The notes beneath the pieces are model-generated. The model made no database searches and had not been told where the DNA came from. It saw only the letters and a list, made by a program, of their open reading frames with translations. The position numbers and the translations under genes are program-made. A DNA stretch of 64,000 bases, taken from Phialocephala subalpina. Taxonomy: Eukaryota > Ascomycota > Leotiomycetes > Helotiales > Mollisiaceae. The stretch covers positions 509,197 through 573,196 of the forward strand of contig FJOG01000030.1 in assembly GCA_900073065.1 (NCBI GenBank), read 5' to 3'. Shown piece after piece: positions 1-12,996 of this stretch (its first letter is position 1; the number at the start of each line of letters is the position of its first letter).

Positions 1-553
1 ATATTAATTCGATTTAAAAATATATATTATATAATTTTTATTTTCGAATTTATATATTTTATTTATAATTTTATATTTATTTCTTAAAATTTATTTAAAA
101 TAAAAATAAAAATATATATAATTTTTAAGTATTTATTTTATAAATATAATATTCGATAATAAGTCCGATTCGAGCTCAATTAACCAATAAACGATACTAT
201 TAATAGTTTATATGGGCCGATTCGGTGATACGCAAGGTGCGCGCATATATACCCTACGAATGCGGTTAGTGCCAAAGGGTATATGAAAGTCTAATTTGCG
301 CAAGGGCTTCGGAACCAATTAGAGCGCCAGGATTCACGACTCTCAGGCACCCTATGGTGAAACTAGGCCCATGCACTGCGTCTCTGTAGTGTTTCCTTTC
401 CATTCTTCTTTCGAATCGACATCTTTGAGGTCACAGCAGCCGTCCCGAATGAATGAATGGCCTACCCGTACTTTCGGCTATAACCTTCCTCGAACCGTCA
501 GATCAACTTTCAAGCCTGTCGAGATTATATAATTCTGATCTGCTGTTGATGCC
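1..553. other. AT-rich end and upstream region of the ABC transporter
   Basis: Bases 1-160 are almost pure A/T with many TA steps, like the other AT-rich islands here, and look like the edge of a RIP-mutated repeat. From about 160 the base composition returns to normal. The rest is the upstream region of the ABC transporter starting at 554. No gene was recognised. Confidence 0.6.
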
Positions 554-3500
554 ATGATAGATCGAAAGGTTCCGGCTCAGGAGGAAGATGCGATTGAGGG
601 TAGTGAGGTGTTGGAACACGAGAAGGCATCGACAGACATTGCATCGGATGACCTGAATGCTGAAGCAGCAGTCGTCAGCAACGACATCAGCGAGGAGAAG
701 AAGGTCGTCACTAAGGATGATTCACATTCAGCTTTACAGCTACATTCCAACCGAGGACATGGCTCACCGCAGAAGAGATCATGGTCTACAAGGCTGAATC
801 CGCTCAAAAAACACACTGTGCCTCCACTCCCAGAGCATCGCGGAGTCTCAGGCGAGTATCGAGCAAGCTTCCTTTCAGCACTATACTTCCAATGGATGGT
901 CCCTCTGATGTCCGTTGGTTATCAACGGCCATTGGAGCTGACGGATATCTGGAACGTCAACCCAGACCGCAATGTTGAAGGCCTCACAGACAAGTTCAAA
1001 TCATCGCTGGAGAAGCGCAGGACGACCCCGTCTAAGAAGCTGGGTCCATTTACCTTGGCACTGTACGATACATTCAAGCCCGACTTCCTGGTAGGTGGCT
1101 TGTGTCAGCTCATAGCTGGCTGCATACAAGTCTTGTCACCTTTTGTATTGAAGTACCTCATCTACTTCGTACAGGATGCGTACAACGCTCAATTCAATGG
1201 CGGTGTCGCTCCGCACATCGCCAACGGTATCGGATATGTTGTGGGTATTGCTTGCATGCAGATTGTTCAATCACTCTGTATGAATCATTACTACTATCGT
1301 TCAATGATTCTTGGAGGACAAGTGCGATCAGTTCTGATCGCATGTGTACTCGAGAAGGCTATGAAGCTGTCCAACCGCGCGAAGACTGGAGGAACCAAAG
1401 ACAATGAAGAGGGGTGGAGCAATGGCCGAATCAATAACTTGATGTCAACTGACACATCCCGCGTCGACACTGCATCTGTAACGATACATCGTTGCTGGGT
1501 TGCTCCAATTCAGCTGATGCTCGCTCTCGCTCTACTTTGCATCAACTTGACGTACAGTGCCTTGGTCGGATTTGGACTCATCTGTACTGTCACGCCATTA
1601 CTGGGCCGTGCGGTTAAGAGCCTGATGGTACGACGTAGAGCAATCAATAAGCTCACCGACCAGCGAATTCAACTTACCCAAGAGACTTTCAATGCTATCC
1701 GCATAGTCAAATTCTTTGCGTGGGAATCCAAGCTGCTGTCACGACTAGCAGCAATCAGAAACATCGAGATTCGGAAGATCGCATACCTTCTAGGCATTCG
1801 AAATGCTATCCTAGCCACTGCTGTTGTTATGCCGATCCTAGCTTCTATGCTGACTTTCATTACTTACAGCCTATCGAATCATGTGCTTGATGCAGCGCCA
1901 ATCTTCTCATCTTTGGCTCTGTTTAGTGCTCTTGGTATACCACTGGAGATCTTACCTGTCGCGGTTGGCAGAGTCGTGGACGGGTTGGCTTCGATTCGAC
2001 GGATATCTCAATTTCTCAACGCAGAAGAGCGGCCAGATGACGCTATCTGGAACGCGCAAGAGGTGCCTGCCTTTACCGTTGATAATGCCGACTTTGTCTG
2101 GGAGCAGGCTGCATCCCGTGGTGGAGCTGTCGCACCAGCTTTGGAGCAAAAGGCTGAAATCAAGTCGAACGAGGTTTCTGGAAACTCTGACCCAGGGTCT
2201 GATGCAGGTCCAGAAGGTGCGGAGAACTTCAGAGAGCCATTCAACATTCGATACATCAATCTAGCTGTGGGGCGCAAGGAGTTCATCGCTGTCATTGGCG
2301 CAGTAGGATGCGGAAAGAGCTCCTTGATATCAGCTCTTGCAGGTGACATGCGCAAGACCAGTGGATCGGTGACACTCGGTGCTTCGAGATCTCTGTGCTC
2401 TCAGACACCTTGGATTCAGAATACAACACTTCGACAGAATATAATCTTTGGCAAGGAATTCGATTCATTGTTTTACGAGATGGTTATCAATGCTTGTGCC
2501 CTTCGACCGGACATCGACATGTTGCCGAGCAGAGATCTGACCGAAATTGGTGAAAAAGGTGTGACCATTTCCGGAGGTCAGAAACAACGACTCAACATTG
2601 CTCGAGCCATTTACTTCAATGCGGATATAGTATTAATGGACGACCCTCTCTCAGCTGTCGATGCGCATGTAGGACAACACATTCTGGACCACGCTATCTG
2701 CGGTCTGCTACGAGATAAATGTCGTGTCCTTGTGACACACCAGCTACATGTTCTGCATCGTGCTGATCGGATTGTGTGGATGAAAGATGGCAGCATTCAC
2801 AAGATCGCCACATTTCCCGAACTCATGAACGACGATCTCGAGTTTCAAAAACTTATGCAGACCTCGAGCCACAAGCAGGAGAAGACAACTGGGCCAAAGG
2901 AGGTCGCAGCAGAAGCACAGAACAAGACGATCAGTCCTGCTAAGCTTTCAAACACTGTCGCTCTGATGCAAGAAGAAGAGAGGGCAAGAGGCAGTGTTGG
3001 GTTGTCCGCCTATGTGGCATTTGTCAGAGCATCAGGCACCATCTTGAACTTCTTTGTTGTGCTTTTCGTCCTGGTTATCGCGCAAGGTTCTAATATTCTC
3101 ACGAGCTTGTGGCTTTCATGGTGGAGCTCGAATCAATTTGCCAACGTCAGTACTGCACAATATATTGGTGTATACGCGGCACTAGGTGTTGTGCAAGCAT
3201 TGCTGATGTTTAGCTACGCAACAACACTTACAACATTCAGCACGAAGGCCGCTAAAAACATGCTTAATAGCGCAATATCCCACACTCTCCGAGCACCAAT
3301 GCTGTTCTTTGACACCACTCCTATCGGCCGTGTCACGAATCGCTTTTCTAAGGATGTGGACACCATGGACAACAGACTCACCGACAATCTGCGTTTCCTA
3401 CTCTACATCATCGCCACCGTTGTCTCGGTATTCTGTTTAGTTATTGCATACTTTTACTACTTCATTATTGCATTAATACCGCTTACCGTGGCATTCATCT

Positions 3501-4835
3501 TGGCTGCATCTTACTACAGAGCGTCAGCACGGGAGATCAAGCGACATGAAGCTGTCCTGAGGAGTTTTGTATTTGCGAAATTTGGCGAAGCTATTACAGG
3601 CACGACGACTATTCGTGCCTATGGTGTTCAGAGCCAATTTCTATCGACTATAGTCCAATCACTGGACTCGATGAACGGTGCATACTTCTTGACCTTTGCT
3701 GGTCAGCGTTGGCTTTCGACTCGTATCGACATGCTAGGAAGTCTGCTGATTTTTGTGGTCGGCATACTGATCGTCACATCTCGTTTCGATGTTAAACCTA
3801 GCATTAGTGGGCTTGTCCTGTCCTACATGTTGAGCATCGTGCAGCTTATTCAGGTTATTGTGCAAACTTACGCTGATGTCGAAAATGACATGAACTCTGT
3901 AGAACGACTGCACTATTACAGCCACGGACTCGAGCAAGAGGAATCAGTAAATACCACACCCCAGACTGTACGGAGTACCTGGCCAGAGAAAGGTGAGCTG
4001 CAGTTCAAGGATGTGCAAATGCGATATCGACCTGGTCTACCAATCGTGCTCAAAGGGTTGTCTGTCAGTATTCGCTCTGGTGAGCGAGTAGGCATTGTTG
4101 GCCGCACTGGCGCAGGCAAGACCAGTATCATTTCTGCGATCTTTAGGCTCGTAGAGTTGTCGAATGGCAGCATCACTATCGACGGCATGAATATCGCTGC
4201 GGTATCGCTGTACGACCTGAGATCGAGGCTATCGATCATTCCGCAGGATCCAACGCTGTTTCAAGGCACCATACGCACTAACCTTGACCCATTGGACGAG
4301 TACGAGGACAGCAGACTCTGGGATGCTCTCCGGCAAGCAGAGCTTGTGGGAGACAAAGTGTCGACCGGTGATGGACAAGCCAATAACCGAATATCCCTCG
4401 ATTCCCCGGTAGAGGATGAAGGTCTGAACTACTCTTTAGGCCAACGACAGCTTCTTGCATTAGCAAGAATCTTGATCAAGGATTCACAAATCATCATGAT
4501 CGACGAGGCTACGAGCTCAGTCGACTTTGAAACAGATAGGAAAGTACAGGACACTATTCTGCGAGCGTTCCGTACGAAGACGTTGATATGCATCGCACAT
4601 CGTATCAAAACGATCATTGGGTAAGTGAAGTCGCTCGCAGTATTTGAGATCCTTGCTAACCATGCACTGCAGATATGATCGAATTCTAGTGATGGATGCT
4701 GGAAGATGTGTGGAGTTCGACGATCCTCTTACTCTGTATGATAGAGGTGGTATATTCCATGTAATGTGTGCGAGTAGTGGCATTTCAAGAGTTGATATCT
4801 GCTCACAACGAGAGCAAATCAAGAACACAGTATAG
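554..4835 (+). CDS. ABCC-family (MRP/Yor1-like) ABC exporter
   Basis: Full-size ABC exporter of the plasma or vacuolar membrane. The model is join(554..4620,4673..4835), 1409 aa, with one 52-nt intron (GTAAGT donor, GCTAAC branch, CAG acceptor). The order is TMD1-NBD1-TMD2-NBD2 with no extra N-terminal TMD0. NBD1 has Walker A GAVGCGKSS near residue 580, signature ISGGQKQR near 671 and Walker B LMDDPLSAVD, where Asp replaces the catalytic Glu, as is usual in ABCC NBD1. NBD2 has Walker A GRTGAGKTS near 1182, signature YSLGQRQL near 1293 and Walker B IMIDEATSSVD with the Glu kept. The N-terminal region resembles Yor1-type oligomycin-resistance exporters (from memory of the family). The substrate is unknown. 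It has no neighbouring biosynthetic gene and lies convergent to the gene at 5024. Confidence 0.93.
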
Positions 4836-5023
4836 GTGTGGTATAGAAATGCGGATTCCAGCATGCATCGATGGATCTGAGACAGGTCACACCGGATCAA
4901 CACTTCAGACCAGTAGAACAAACCATGTTATATGATGTCTATTGATCTAAGCTTCATTGATCCGGAGGTTGTTGACATATCAACCCATTCATCTCAAGTG
5001 GTGTGATCTGTTGACGCACGTCC

Positions 5024-5614
5024 TCATGCGTGCAAATCCCAATTATCCACCAGAAAGTCTGGCATGGTTGCTATTGCTGCCAGAGCCTTGCAGCGTCCAT
5101 TTGAGACGTGCGTATCTCTATTGCTCTTACGGCTGAATGACAAGGAGCAGTAGGGAGAGCTAACCCTGCTGGATCGACTTTGCTCCCGGATATGACGGTG
5201 GTAATTATCTGCACAGGAGAAAGTCCGACCGTCGCAACCGTGATCAAAACAGCGAGGACGCTCATCTGTGTTCGAATTGGCAGTGTTGCAGCTTGATTGT
5301 CGGAAGGAAGGAGAATCTTGACTGCTTAGATCCAGGCCTAGACTGAGCGCAGCTTCCACAATGTCGATGCCTTGTGATGATATGACGGGCAACGAGGTGA
5401 TATAGGTACCGGCTTCGTTCAAGACTGAGCACCTTTGATATCCTGTACATATTATGCCCTGACCTTCACAATCCGCGAGAACCGATGGCAAAAGGCCTTG
5501 GATTTGCTCCAAAGTATCGGAAACCGATGAGCTTAGTGAAGGCGGCAATGTAGAAGAGGCGGCTATTGGAATCGCCATATTATTCAAGGTATGTTTGTGT
5601 TCGGAGTGAGCCAT
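5024..5614 (-). CDS. Degenerate C2H2-type zinc-finger protein (hypothetical)
   Basis: Single-exon frame of 196 aa. The C-terminal half contains a fungal two-finger arrangement. The first finger is CFDHGCDGRTF...YHRH, with two Cys, the conserved Phe and Tyr and one His, and no clear last His. The second reads SPYCSLSFSRKSNRDTH...GRC. It matches the usual CPxC...F.R......H....GRC layout except that the first Cys is Ser. The N-terminal half has no recognised domain. It may be a small transcription-factor-like or nucleic-acid-binding protein, or a decaying copy. It is convergent with the ABC transporter. Confidence 0.5.
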   Translation of the reverse strand: MAHSEHKHTLNNMAIPIAASSTLPPSLSSSVSDTLEQIQGLLPSVLADCEGQGIICTGYQRCSVLNEAGTYITSLPVISSQGIDIVEAALSLGLDLSSQDSPSFRQSSCNTANSNTDERPRCFDHGCDGRTFSCADNYHRHIREQSRSSRVSSPYCSLSFSRKSNRDTHVSNGRCKALAAIATMPDFLVDNWDLHA

Positions 5615-5939
5615 TTGTACAGACTAATAGTATCAGTGAAAGCAATGTCCACAATCTATTATAACCATGGCCGAGAATTCCCACAGCATGCTGGCGGGCA
5701 CAGTGCAGGATGAGACAGGGCCGAAGCCTTCCGCAACATTCCCCTGCCTGCTGTGCAGAAGACTCCGTATCTCAGCCACACCAATGCTCAGCTCGTGCTT
5801 GCCTGCCTGCAAGAAAATCTTACAGTGTTTGGTGTAGTAAGATGGGGATTGTTGGCTTCTATGCAGAGAATAGTAAGTATACTCGGTATAGTAAACAGAA
5901 TTTCTTGGCCCCTTGGTTGCCCAATTAGCTTAACCTTTT

Positions 5940-6665
5940 ATAACAACGTATTTATAAAGTTTACGAAATAATATATATATTGAAATAAAAGAAGAAAAAG
6001 TTATTTATTAATTTATTTATCGAATTAATTAAAATAAATAAGTTTTTTTGAAATGAAAAAATATATTAAAAAGAAATAATTAATTTAAAATATTTTTTAT
6101 TTAATTAAAGAAAATATAATAATTCTTCTTAAAATAAATTAAATTAAATTAATAAAAATTTTAATTATATAAAAAAAATTATATAAAAGAATATTTAAAT
6201 AAGAAAAATAAAATATAAAAGAAAATTTAATTTTAAATATTATTTTATTCGAATTATATTAATTAAATATTATATATATATAAATTTAATTCTTATTATT
6301 ATTAAATAAATTATTAATGAAATAATATTAAATCTCTTATAATATTATATTGAAAATAAATTTATATCGATTTTATAAATTTGACGAAAATAAATATAAT
6401 ATAAAATGAAAATTTGTATTTAATAGAAAATTTAATTTAATTCTAAAAATATAAATTTCTATTTTATATTACGTTTATTATATTAATTTATAACGAGTTA
6501 TTTCTATTTTATTTTATTTTATAAAAGAAAATACTTTGGTTAACTTGAATTATAAATAAAGAATTTTCTTCAATCGAAATTATAATTGGGGTAAAAGATA
6601 TTAATTATAATTACAAGTAAAGGGATAGGCAATATTCGTAATCTTTTTTAATAGGAAAGAAACTA
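5940..6665. repeat. AT-rich island, probable RIP-degraded repeat
   Basis: About 700 bp of nearly pure A/T with abundant TA, TTAA and AATT and almost no CpG, sharply bordered on both sides. No open frame and no transposase remnant is readable. In filamentous ascomycetes such islands are usually transposons mutated by repeat-induced point mutation; here that is an inference from composition. The NACHT gene ends about 130 bp beyond the right border. Confidence 0.7.
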
Positions 6666-6793
6666 GTTGGCCAGTTCAAATCTCAACCCACAATTGATTT
6701 TGAAATCGTACCAAATGCCAGTCATGGTTGCCATTGACAGTGCTAACAATTTCGCGTTGATTGGGAAAGAAAATCCGCTTTGTCACAGTGGCT

Positions 6794-9700
6794 TCAAGAA
6801 ACTCTAATGCCCAGCCCCCTGTTTCTAACCAGTTCCATCCCATCTCCCTCTTTGAGTGCGCTGAATTTAATTTCAGATGGAATGAGTTTGTCCAAACACG
6901 TTATGCTGGCAATACTTGTAACTGCGAAATAACTGCCTTGAACCTCATCGAGCTCCAAAGGCTTGATATGGAATTTCGGAGCTGTAGACTGTTGCCGCCT
7001 CTGAAATGGCATTGCCAGCCAATTGAGCCAATTCTTAGAGTTCTTGTGGCAGTTTTGTTGTAGCAGCTGGAGAATGGTCTTAGCGTTGATCGGAGCACAG
7101 ATTTCCACAAGTTGCTCTAAAGTCATATAAAAAGGGCCACTCCGAACGATTGGTCTCTCCTTGGCATCCTTCTTCACCTGGTACCCAAGAAGACAAACGC
7201 TAGCATCCGCACCATTTCTCAGGAAAAGCTCGAAAACTTCGAAAAAGGAGTGAAGGCCCCCAGGGCCTCGTGGTTCCTCGACAGACGTGATGGAACCAAG
7301 CAATAATAAAGTCCAAGGAGTCCACATCAGGTTTTTTGATTCCTCTTTAAAACCACCTTTGGAATCTTCTAGAAGTCCAGGAAGTAGTTCATTAGGAGAA
7401 GCCCCATGGTTAAGGATAAATTTCGTCAAGTTAATACCCTGTTGTGAACCGACCTCGTTCCCTTTCCCCGCCCCTAATGAGGCAGACACGAGGAGATTGA
7501 GATCTTTTCTCGAGGAGAAAAGGTTGGGGGACAAGGAGATTTTCCGAGAGACAAAGTCAAAAAGTCCTCCATATGCGGCACAATGAATCAGAGAGAAATC
7601 CATCTTCTTCCGAATACCTCCAGAGCGAAGCATCTGCCCATAAACTAGGCCATGCGTGCTCATCCAATTAATCCTATAAGAGTCCCCAGTCGCTTCCTCT
7701 GTACTAGAGGGAAGAGTATTTCGATGTTCATCTAGGATGTTGTAGAGCATGTTCAGCTCCTGCAATCGTGACCCCAGACCTTCTGCTTCTGCCCTAGCAA
7801 CAAGGGTTACCAAATCATGGACAAGAGAACAGATGTGGTGGTGTTCTATTCCAATTCCATTATCTCCTGGTTCCACCGGTAGGTAATATTTGATCTGCGC
7901 AAGACAAACCAAGCAGAGGGATCCAAGCTTATCGAAGGTTCCAGCACGCACTTCCAACTCTTTCTGCATATCATCTTGGACAAGAAATTCTTTTACTGTT
8001 CTGTGAAGGAAATTCACTTCGTATTTGTTGCTGGACTCGGTGATTTCCAGCAGCCCTTTGCATCTCCCGGCAAGCCGCTGCCTCATTCTTTGCAATCTTT
8101 CGTGGATCTCGCCTTCGGTAATGGCACGCTTTTCTCCACTATATATTTCAAGAGTGAAGTCCTTGTTGTCATCGAGATCGTCCAGATATGAATACGTAAG
8201 CATATTCTGTCTAATGTCGGACCACAAATCACAGTCATAGGTCGCTATTGAGAATGTTCGAGCTGCTCGTATCCGATCCGAATGATCGATAGAGTCCCAC
8301 ATTTTGCGAAAAAAGTCGTTGAGACCAGTAGGAATACTTTCGAGTTTCTCCTCCAATTCCGAAATTGAATAATTATTGCCAAGACCAGTAAGAAGGGAGT
8401 GAGTTGCTAGTCGGACCCACAGAAAGACCCCGTCTGCTAATTTGACGATATTTTCCCTGAGTTTGAGGTATCGATCGTCGTCATGCTGAACTCTGAGAAA
8501 CCTCTCATCGCCCTCAAATTCATCATTGACGAATTGCTCCATGTCGTCTTTAGTTAACTCGTGAAGCTTGAGCCGAAGGTTAGGTTGACAAGAGAAAGAC
8601 TCCTCAAACTCATTATACGGCCGACAAGATACGCAGATCTTGACATCTGGAGATGTAGCCCAAGTTTTAAGACTTTTGGCCATCTTCCAGTGGTCACCAG
8701 CATATTCATCCAGACCATCAATGAAAAAGCAGAACCTATAGCTTGAAAATAGCCTGGTGCTCCTAATCAAAGAGTCGAAGGCTGCGAGTATCTCTGGAAA
8801 CCGAAAGGTCTGATCGCTTGATACCGACTCCTTTAAAAGAGATGCCGCTTTCCAGGTTTCCGGAAATATTTCTCGAATAAGGTCTGGACACTCCCTTAGA
8901 GTTTCGAATAAGATCGAACGATAGAGCCCTTCAAGAGACTTCTGAATATCCGTGCCGGAGTTCCAGAAGAAGAAGTGCGCAAAGACCAATTTCTTGTCGC
9001 CTGCCCAGACGGTGAGTTCATTGCGGGTCCGCTGCTGATGAATAAGCAATTTCATGAGAGTGGACTTCCCGGATCCGGCTTTACCAGAAATATAGAAAAT
9101 GCCGCTTCCACATCGTAGCCAATCAATGAATGAAACTCGAGCGTACTGGCGGAGTTCAGACTCTGAGCTTTCTTTAGGAAGAGAATTGGTCTCTGATTCC
9201 TGTGTAGCGTTGGTGAATGCTACCGGATCGAGACTGCCCTCCTGTATGGTGGTGGTGGATTCTACATAGTCACGATATTGTTCCGCCCCTAGATCCTGCT
9301 TCGGATCCATGTCCGTACCTGGCTCTTGAATTTGTTCCGGCTCGCTGTCCGTTCCATTGTCGGAATACGACCCTTGACTGCCGTTCTCCGAGGGTCGCGA
9401 CCTTATGCTTCTAACCGATTTCGTGTTGTCTCCCGGGTCTCGAAGAAGCCACTTGAAGGTTTTGGCATGAGCATCTTCGATGCTATCTTCTCTTGAGTAC
9501 ATGGAATCGAATCTCAACTTCTTCAAGACCAAATCCTCCTTCGCAATTGTGGTGATGGCCTCTGCCACACCAGAAAGTGCAATACGGATGTCTTTTAATG
9601 TCTTTGTAGGATGCTCCGAAAAGGCTTGGGGATCGTTTATATTGTAACTTTGTAGCAACAACTCGACGCCTCGTAGAATTTCTTCTTTCAACTTTCCCAA

Positions 9701-10262
9701 TTCCTCTCGTGTCTGTGTCGCGCTCGTGTCGTCATGTTGTGTTATCTTCTCGAGTGCAGTTCGAACAGAAGATTGCTCTTCTCTACCAAACAAGTGTTAA
9801 CGTGGTCCTTTTACGTCAGGCTGTAAAGTAGACTTACTTCATCATGATGATTATGCGAACAAGAATCTCGCTGCGATATCTATTCACTCTTGTCTCCAAG
9901 GAAATTAGCTTCTCTTTCTTCCGCATGCTTGCCCAAGCTACCCGCAAGCTCGCCCATTTCTGATGTGGATTTTTGGACTGAAGTTTGTCCAAAACTTTCC
10001 GGATATCGTCGGATAGCTTTCGACAGTTGGAGACAAGGCTGGAAAGAGCGATCTCGTCGTCAGTCCTCGGCTTATTGAATGGAGGGCTCAAGCGTCTTGT
10101 GACAGCTTGGAGATCTTTGATCACCGTGCCTAGATCTGCTGTTTCGGCTGTAGCGCCAGAAGTTGAGGAGTAGACCTCGTAGGCTCCGCATAACAGCTTG
10201 GAGGAGAAGTCGACAAACTGGACAACATTGCCGGCGAGGCTGAGGGCCGTCAACGGATCCAT
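6794..10262 (-). CDS. NACHT-type NLR (STAND NTPase)
   Basis: Fungal NOD-like receptor of the STAND class, expected to control incompatibility or innate-immunity-like cell death after ligand sensing. The model is complement(join(6794..9782,9838..10262)), 1137 aa; the 55-nt intron has donor GTAAGT and acceptor TAG. Residues 1-140 form a helical N-terminal domain beginning MDPLTALSLAGNVVQFVDF, a start typical of fungal NLR-associated N-terminal (HeLo-like/SesA-like) domains. The NACHT core has Walker A GKAGSGKST near residue 370 and Walker B FFIDGLDEY near 490. The C-terminal part carries only a few degenerate ankyrin-like stretches (SLIHCAAYGG, FILNHGASPNELL, LFLRNGADASV), not a clean repeat array. 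It ends next to the AT-rich island at 5940-6665. No frame damage was seen. Confidence 0.92.
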
Positions 10263-11463
10263 GTTAACGGAAGATAGACAGTCAGTAGGCGACGATGCAC
10301 GAAATAAAATGTGAAGAAGATCATTTTCACAGCTTCTGCGAAGCTTTGGCTGAACTAATTTATTGGTCGTATGGCTTGCCAGGTGGCACGTATCTCTCCC
10401 AGCCTTGCAGCTAAGCCCCGAAGCTGCGCCTCCACCGCCGAAAATTCTCCAACCTTCGAATTGACTGGTCTTCGCAGGGCTCCGATCGAGTCAAATTATG
10501 TCGAATTTTAAAGGTTCGCTTCGAAATTGATGTTCGATCAAATTTTATATACTTTACCAAAAGCCCTATAAATTCGCGAATTTAAGTCAAACGAGTAAGA
10601 ATTACATTTAACAAATGTTTAAAAATTCGAGCGATCTTCGAACATTCGACGGATGCGGGCAAATATTATATGATTCGATTCACCCAAGTTCAAGCGAATC
10701 GAATCGAATTGAAGAAGTTTTGCTAATTCGATTGGAGGCCTAGAACTGAGACTTGCGGGGCTTTTCTGTGTCAATAGAAACGTCCGTTGCCAGTCACGTA
10801 GAACAATTGTTCGGGCGGCCGAAGGCTCTACACCCATCGTTCGGAAAGGAGCTTTTAACAATAAATTTATCGCGCCATACATAAATTTAGGACCATACAT
10901 AAAAGCTCAATGCTGGATAGCTACGATTTTCTCCTTTATGTTAAAGCTCTAGTAGCGCCTTTCTCGACTTGGCAGTAATTCATTCAGATAGTGCCTCCGA
11001 GGATCTAACATACACTTCTAAGAATTGACGAGGAGTGGACTACCTATACCCGAGCCTTATACTTACTAGACACTTGGCCATTTTCGCCCGCGGCTTGGAT
11101 TCGAGCTTGGGTCTATAAGTTTTGCACTTGCCAATATCCGCAGCTCGGCGATATTCATCACCTGGAATACTTAATTAGTCCCTAACATCTGAAAACCACT
11201 TTACTCAAGTTACTATCGCTTTCAATAATCTAGCATCTGCTAGCTGCAACTCTTCAACCATAAATTCCCACCATTAAAGCCCAACTCTTGTGGCATATTC
11301 CATTGTCTTCCGCATTCCGTGCCTTGCTTTCAAGGCCAATAGATTCGACGAGATGGATGGGGAGCGCTCCGGTCGTGAGTTACTGATCATGCAACATTCA
11401 GAAAGCCCAAGCAAGATCTACGAATGCACGCTAAAACTGAACTATCCGTCCACACCTTGGATG
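10263..11463. other. Intergenic region upstream of the NLR
   Basis: Contains the NLR upstream region. Around 10440-10760 it has a stretch unusually rich in TTCGAA-like words. No coding region was recognised on either strand. Confidence 0.4.
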
Positions 11464-11518
11464 TAAGAGTGTAATTCCTAAGGAATTGACTCTTAATTGC
11501 TAAGGAATTGCACTCTTA
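11464..11518. repeat. Short foldback beside AT-rich DNA
   Basis: TAAGAGTGTAATTCCTA at 11464-11480 is repeated nearly inverted as TAAGGAATTGCACTCTTA at 11501-11518. About 150 bp of AT-rich DNA follows, directly upstream of the broken dehydrogenase. It could be a remnant of a small foldback element that removed the 5' part of that gene. Confidence 0.4.
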
Positions 11519-11749
11519 GGAATAAGATTGAACTAAGGATTACTTTTTAATTTTACTATTATAATTAGTTATAACTATAATTATAATCATGATTTTCTAG
11601 ATTTTTGTTAATTATAATTTAATTTAATCAAGTTGATTATGATTATAATTAATTAACGTGATTTTTTTTAAAAAAATTTTTATATTGGTAGCTCTTTCTT
11701 TTACTAATAATCACGAATTTCTGACCTGCATAACAGCTATTCTCCAACT

Positions 11750-12361
11750 TCTGGTATTTGAAAACCAGCGTCGATCAGGTTTCCCAATCATCCTTCAAGA
11801 CCTTAGATATCAACATCACCCGCCCCATCCGCGTCACCCAGCTAACCATCGACTCTTTCATGCGCAAAAGTTGGACCATGGCGTAGTAGCCATCGTCTCC
11901 TCGACCGCAGCACAATCTGACCTTCTCGGTGCGCCGATGTATGCTGCATCTAAACACGCCATCAATGGATTCACACGTTCTCTAGCTGATATCAAACCAA
12001 AGCTCAGTATCCGTGTCAATGCCGATGCTCCTGGTTGTGTGAAAACGCCGCTCTGGTAAGTCCCATGTTTTGACTGTCTGTTTTGAGAATCTTGAATGTC
12101 CCGACACTCCTAAATATCCTCCTCAGTTCTTTCAAATACGTAAATCAGAAACTGAGTCCGATCAGGATAGTTGACAAGCTAACACGATTTGATGACGCTG
12201 TTGATACTTGGGTAACGGCCGAACAAGTTGCGCAAGTCATGTTAGATTTGATTCGAGATCCTAAGAATATGGGTCCGCAGGGGAGAGGGCACACGTTGAA
12301 GAAGATGGCGAGAGCCACGATGGATGTGTATGGTTTGATTGAGGAACAGTTTGGGAAGTAG
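11750..12361 (+). pseudogene. 5'-truncated, frameshifted short-chain dehydrogenase
   Basis: Remnant of an SDR-family oxidoreductase resembling 15-hydroxyprostaglandin dehydrogenase-like fungal proteins. One frame reads DINITRPIRVTQLTIDSF up to about 11868 and then hits two stops. Its continuation VVAIVSSTAAQ...YAASKHAINGF is in another frame, so about one base is missing near the run caaaag at 11865-11870. The catalytic YxxxK (YAASK) is present. An intron at 12057-12126 splices cleanly into the C-terminal exon ending at 12361. The N-terminal TGxxxGIG cofactor motif is absent, with AT-rich and foldback DNA in its place. Confidence 0.75.
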
Positions 12362-12996
12362 TTGTTTGTAGCGATGATATAGTTCTAGAGCGGATTCCAC
12401 GCTTTTCTCTTGAGCCTTGTTTGGATAAGGCGAGAGAGTGTTCCAAATTCCGAGGAACGACAAGCTTCAAGGTCGGAAAGCTCTTCGACCTACTGCTCTC
12501 GAAAGATTCAAAGGCGAAGAAGGACAGAAACATGGGAACAAAAGAGCGTCCCTCCATCAGGACCACTTAGTCCACCTCCACAAATGATCTTGTAAGGAAA
12601 CGAGTTTCAAAGTCCCAATCTCTTCACGTCAACTGCAAAAGAGGGGGTACATTTAATTTTTCAATTGAATTGAACTCGAACATCGGCTTCATTGGCCAAG
12701 AACCAACATCGTACCTATCCCTCTGTACGCCTCTCCATAATCCTACATGATCGAACAAAAACTCGAGCAAAACGCCTACACGTATGCATCCATCTACTGT
12801 ACAATACCATTCAACCTCCATGTTCACCAACATGGTCCAACCCGCAAAATTTCAAATCCATCACGAAGAACGCCAGACAAATGCAACACATCTCTGAACT
12901 CCACCCCGCCACCCCGTCGAATATACTCCTCCGTGCGTAGTTGTCATCGAAAGTCCAAACGTTGACTTCAATGCTCTTATAATCATAATACGTCGA
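12362..12996. other. Intergenic region, nothing recognised
   Basis: About 630 bp between the dehydrogenase remnant and the 3' end of the Cyk3-like gene. It probably holds 3' untranslated sequence; no coding signal was recognised. Confidence 0.4.

Noticed and set aside
577..4921. Long antisense frames inside the ABC transporter
   Set aside because: They lack any domain and follow from the codon use of the real gene.
10440..10760. TTCGAA-rich stretch as a binding-site array
   Set aside because: Words are irregularly spaced and blend into AT-rich DNA; chance or repeat decay is as likely.
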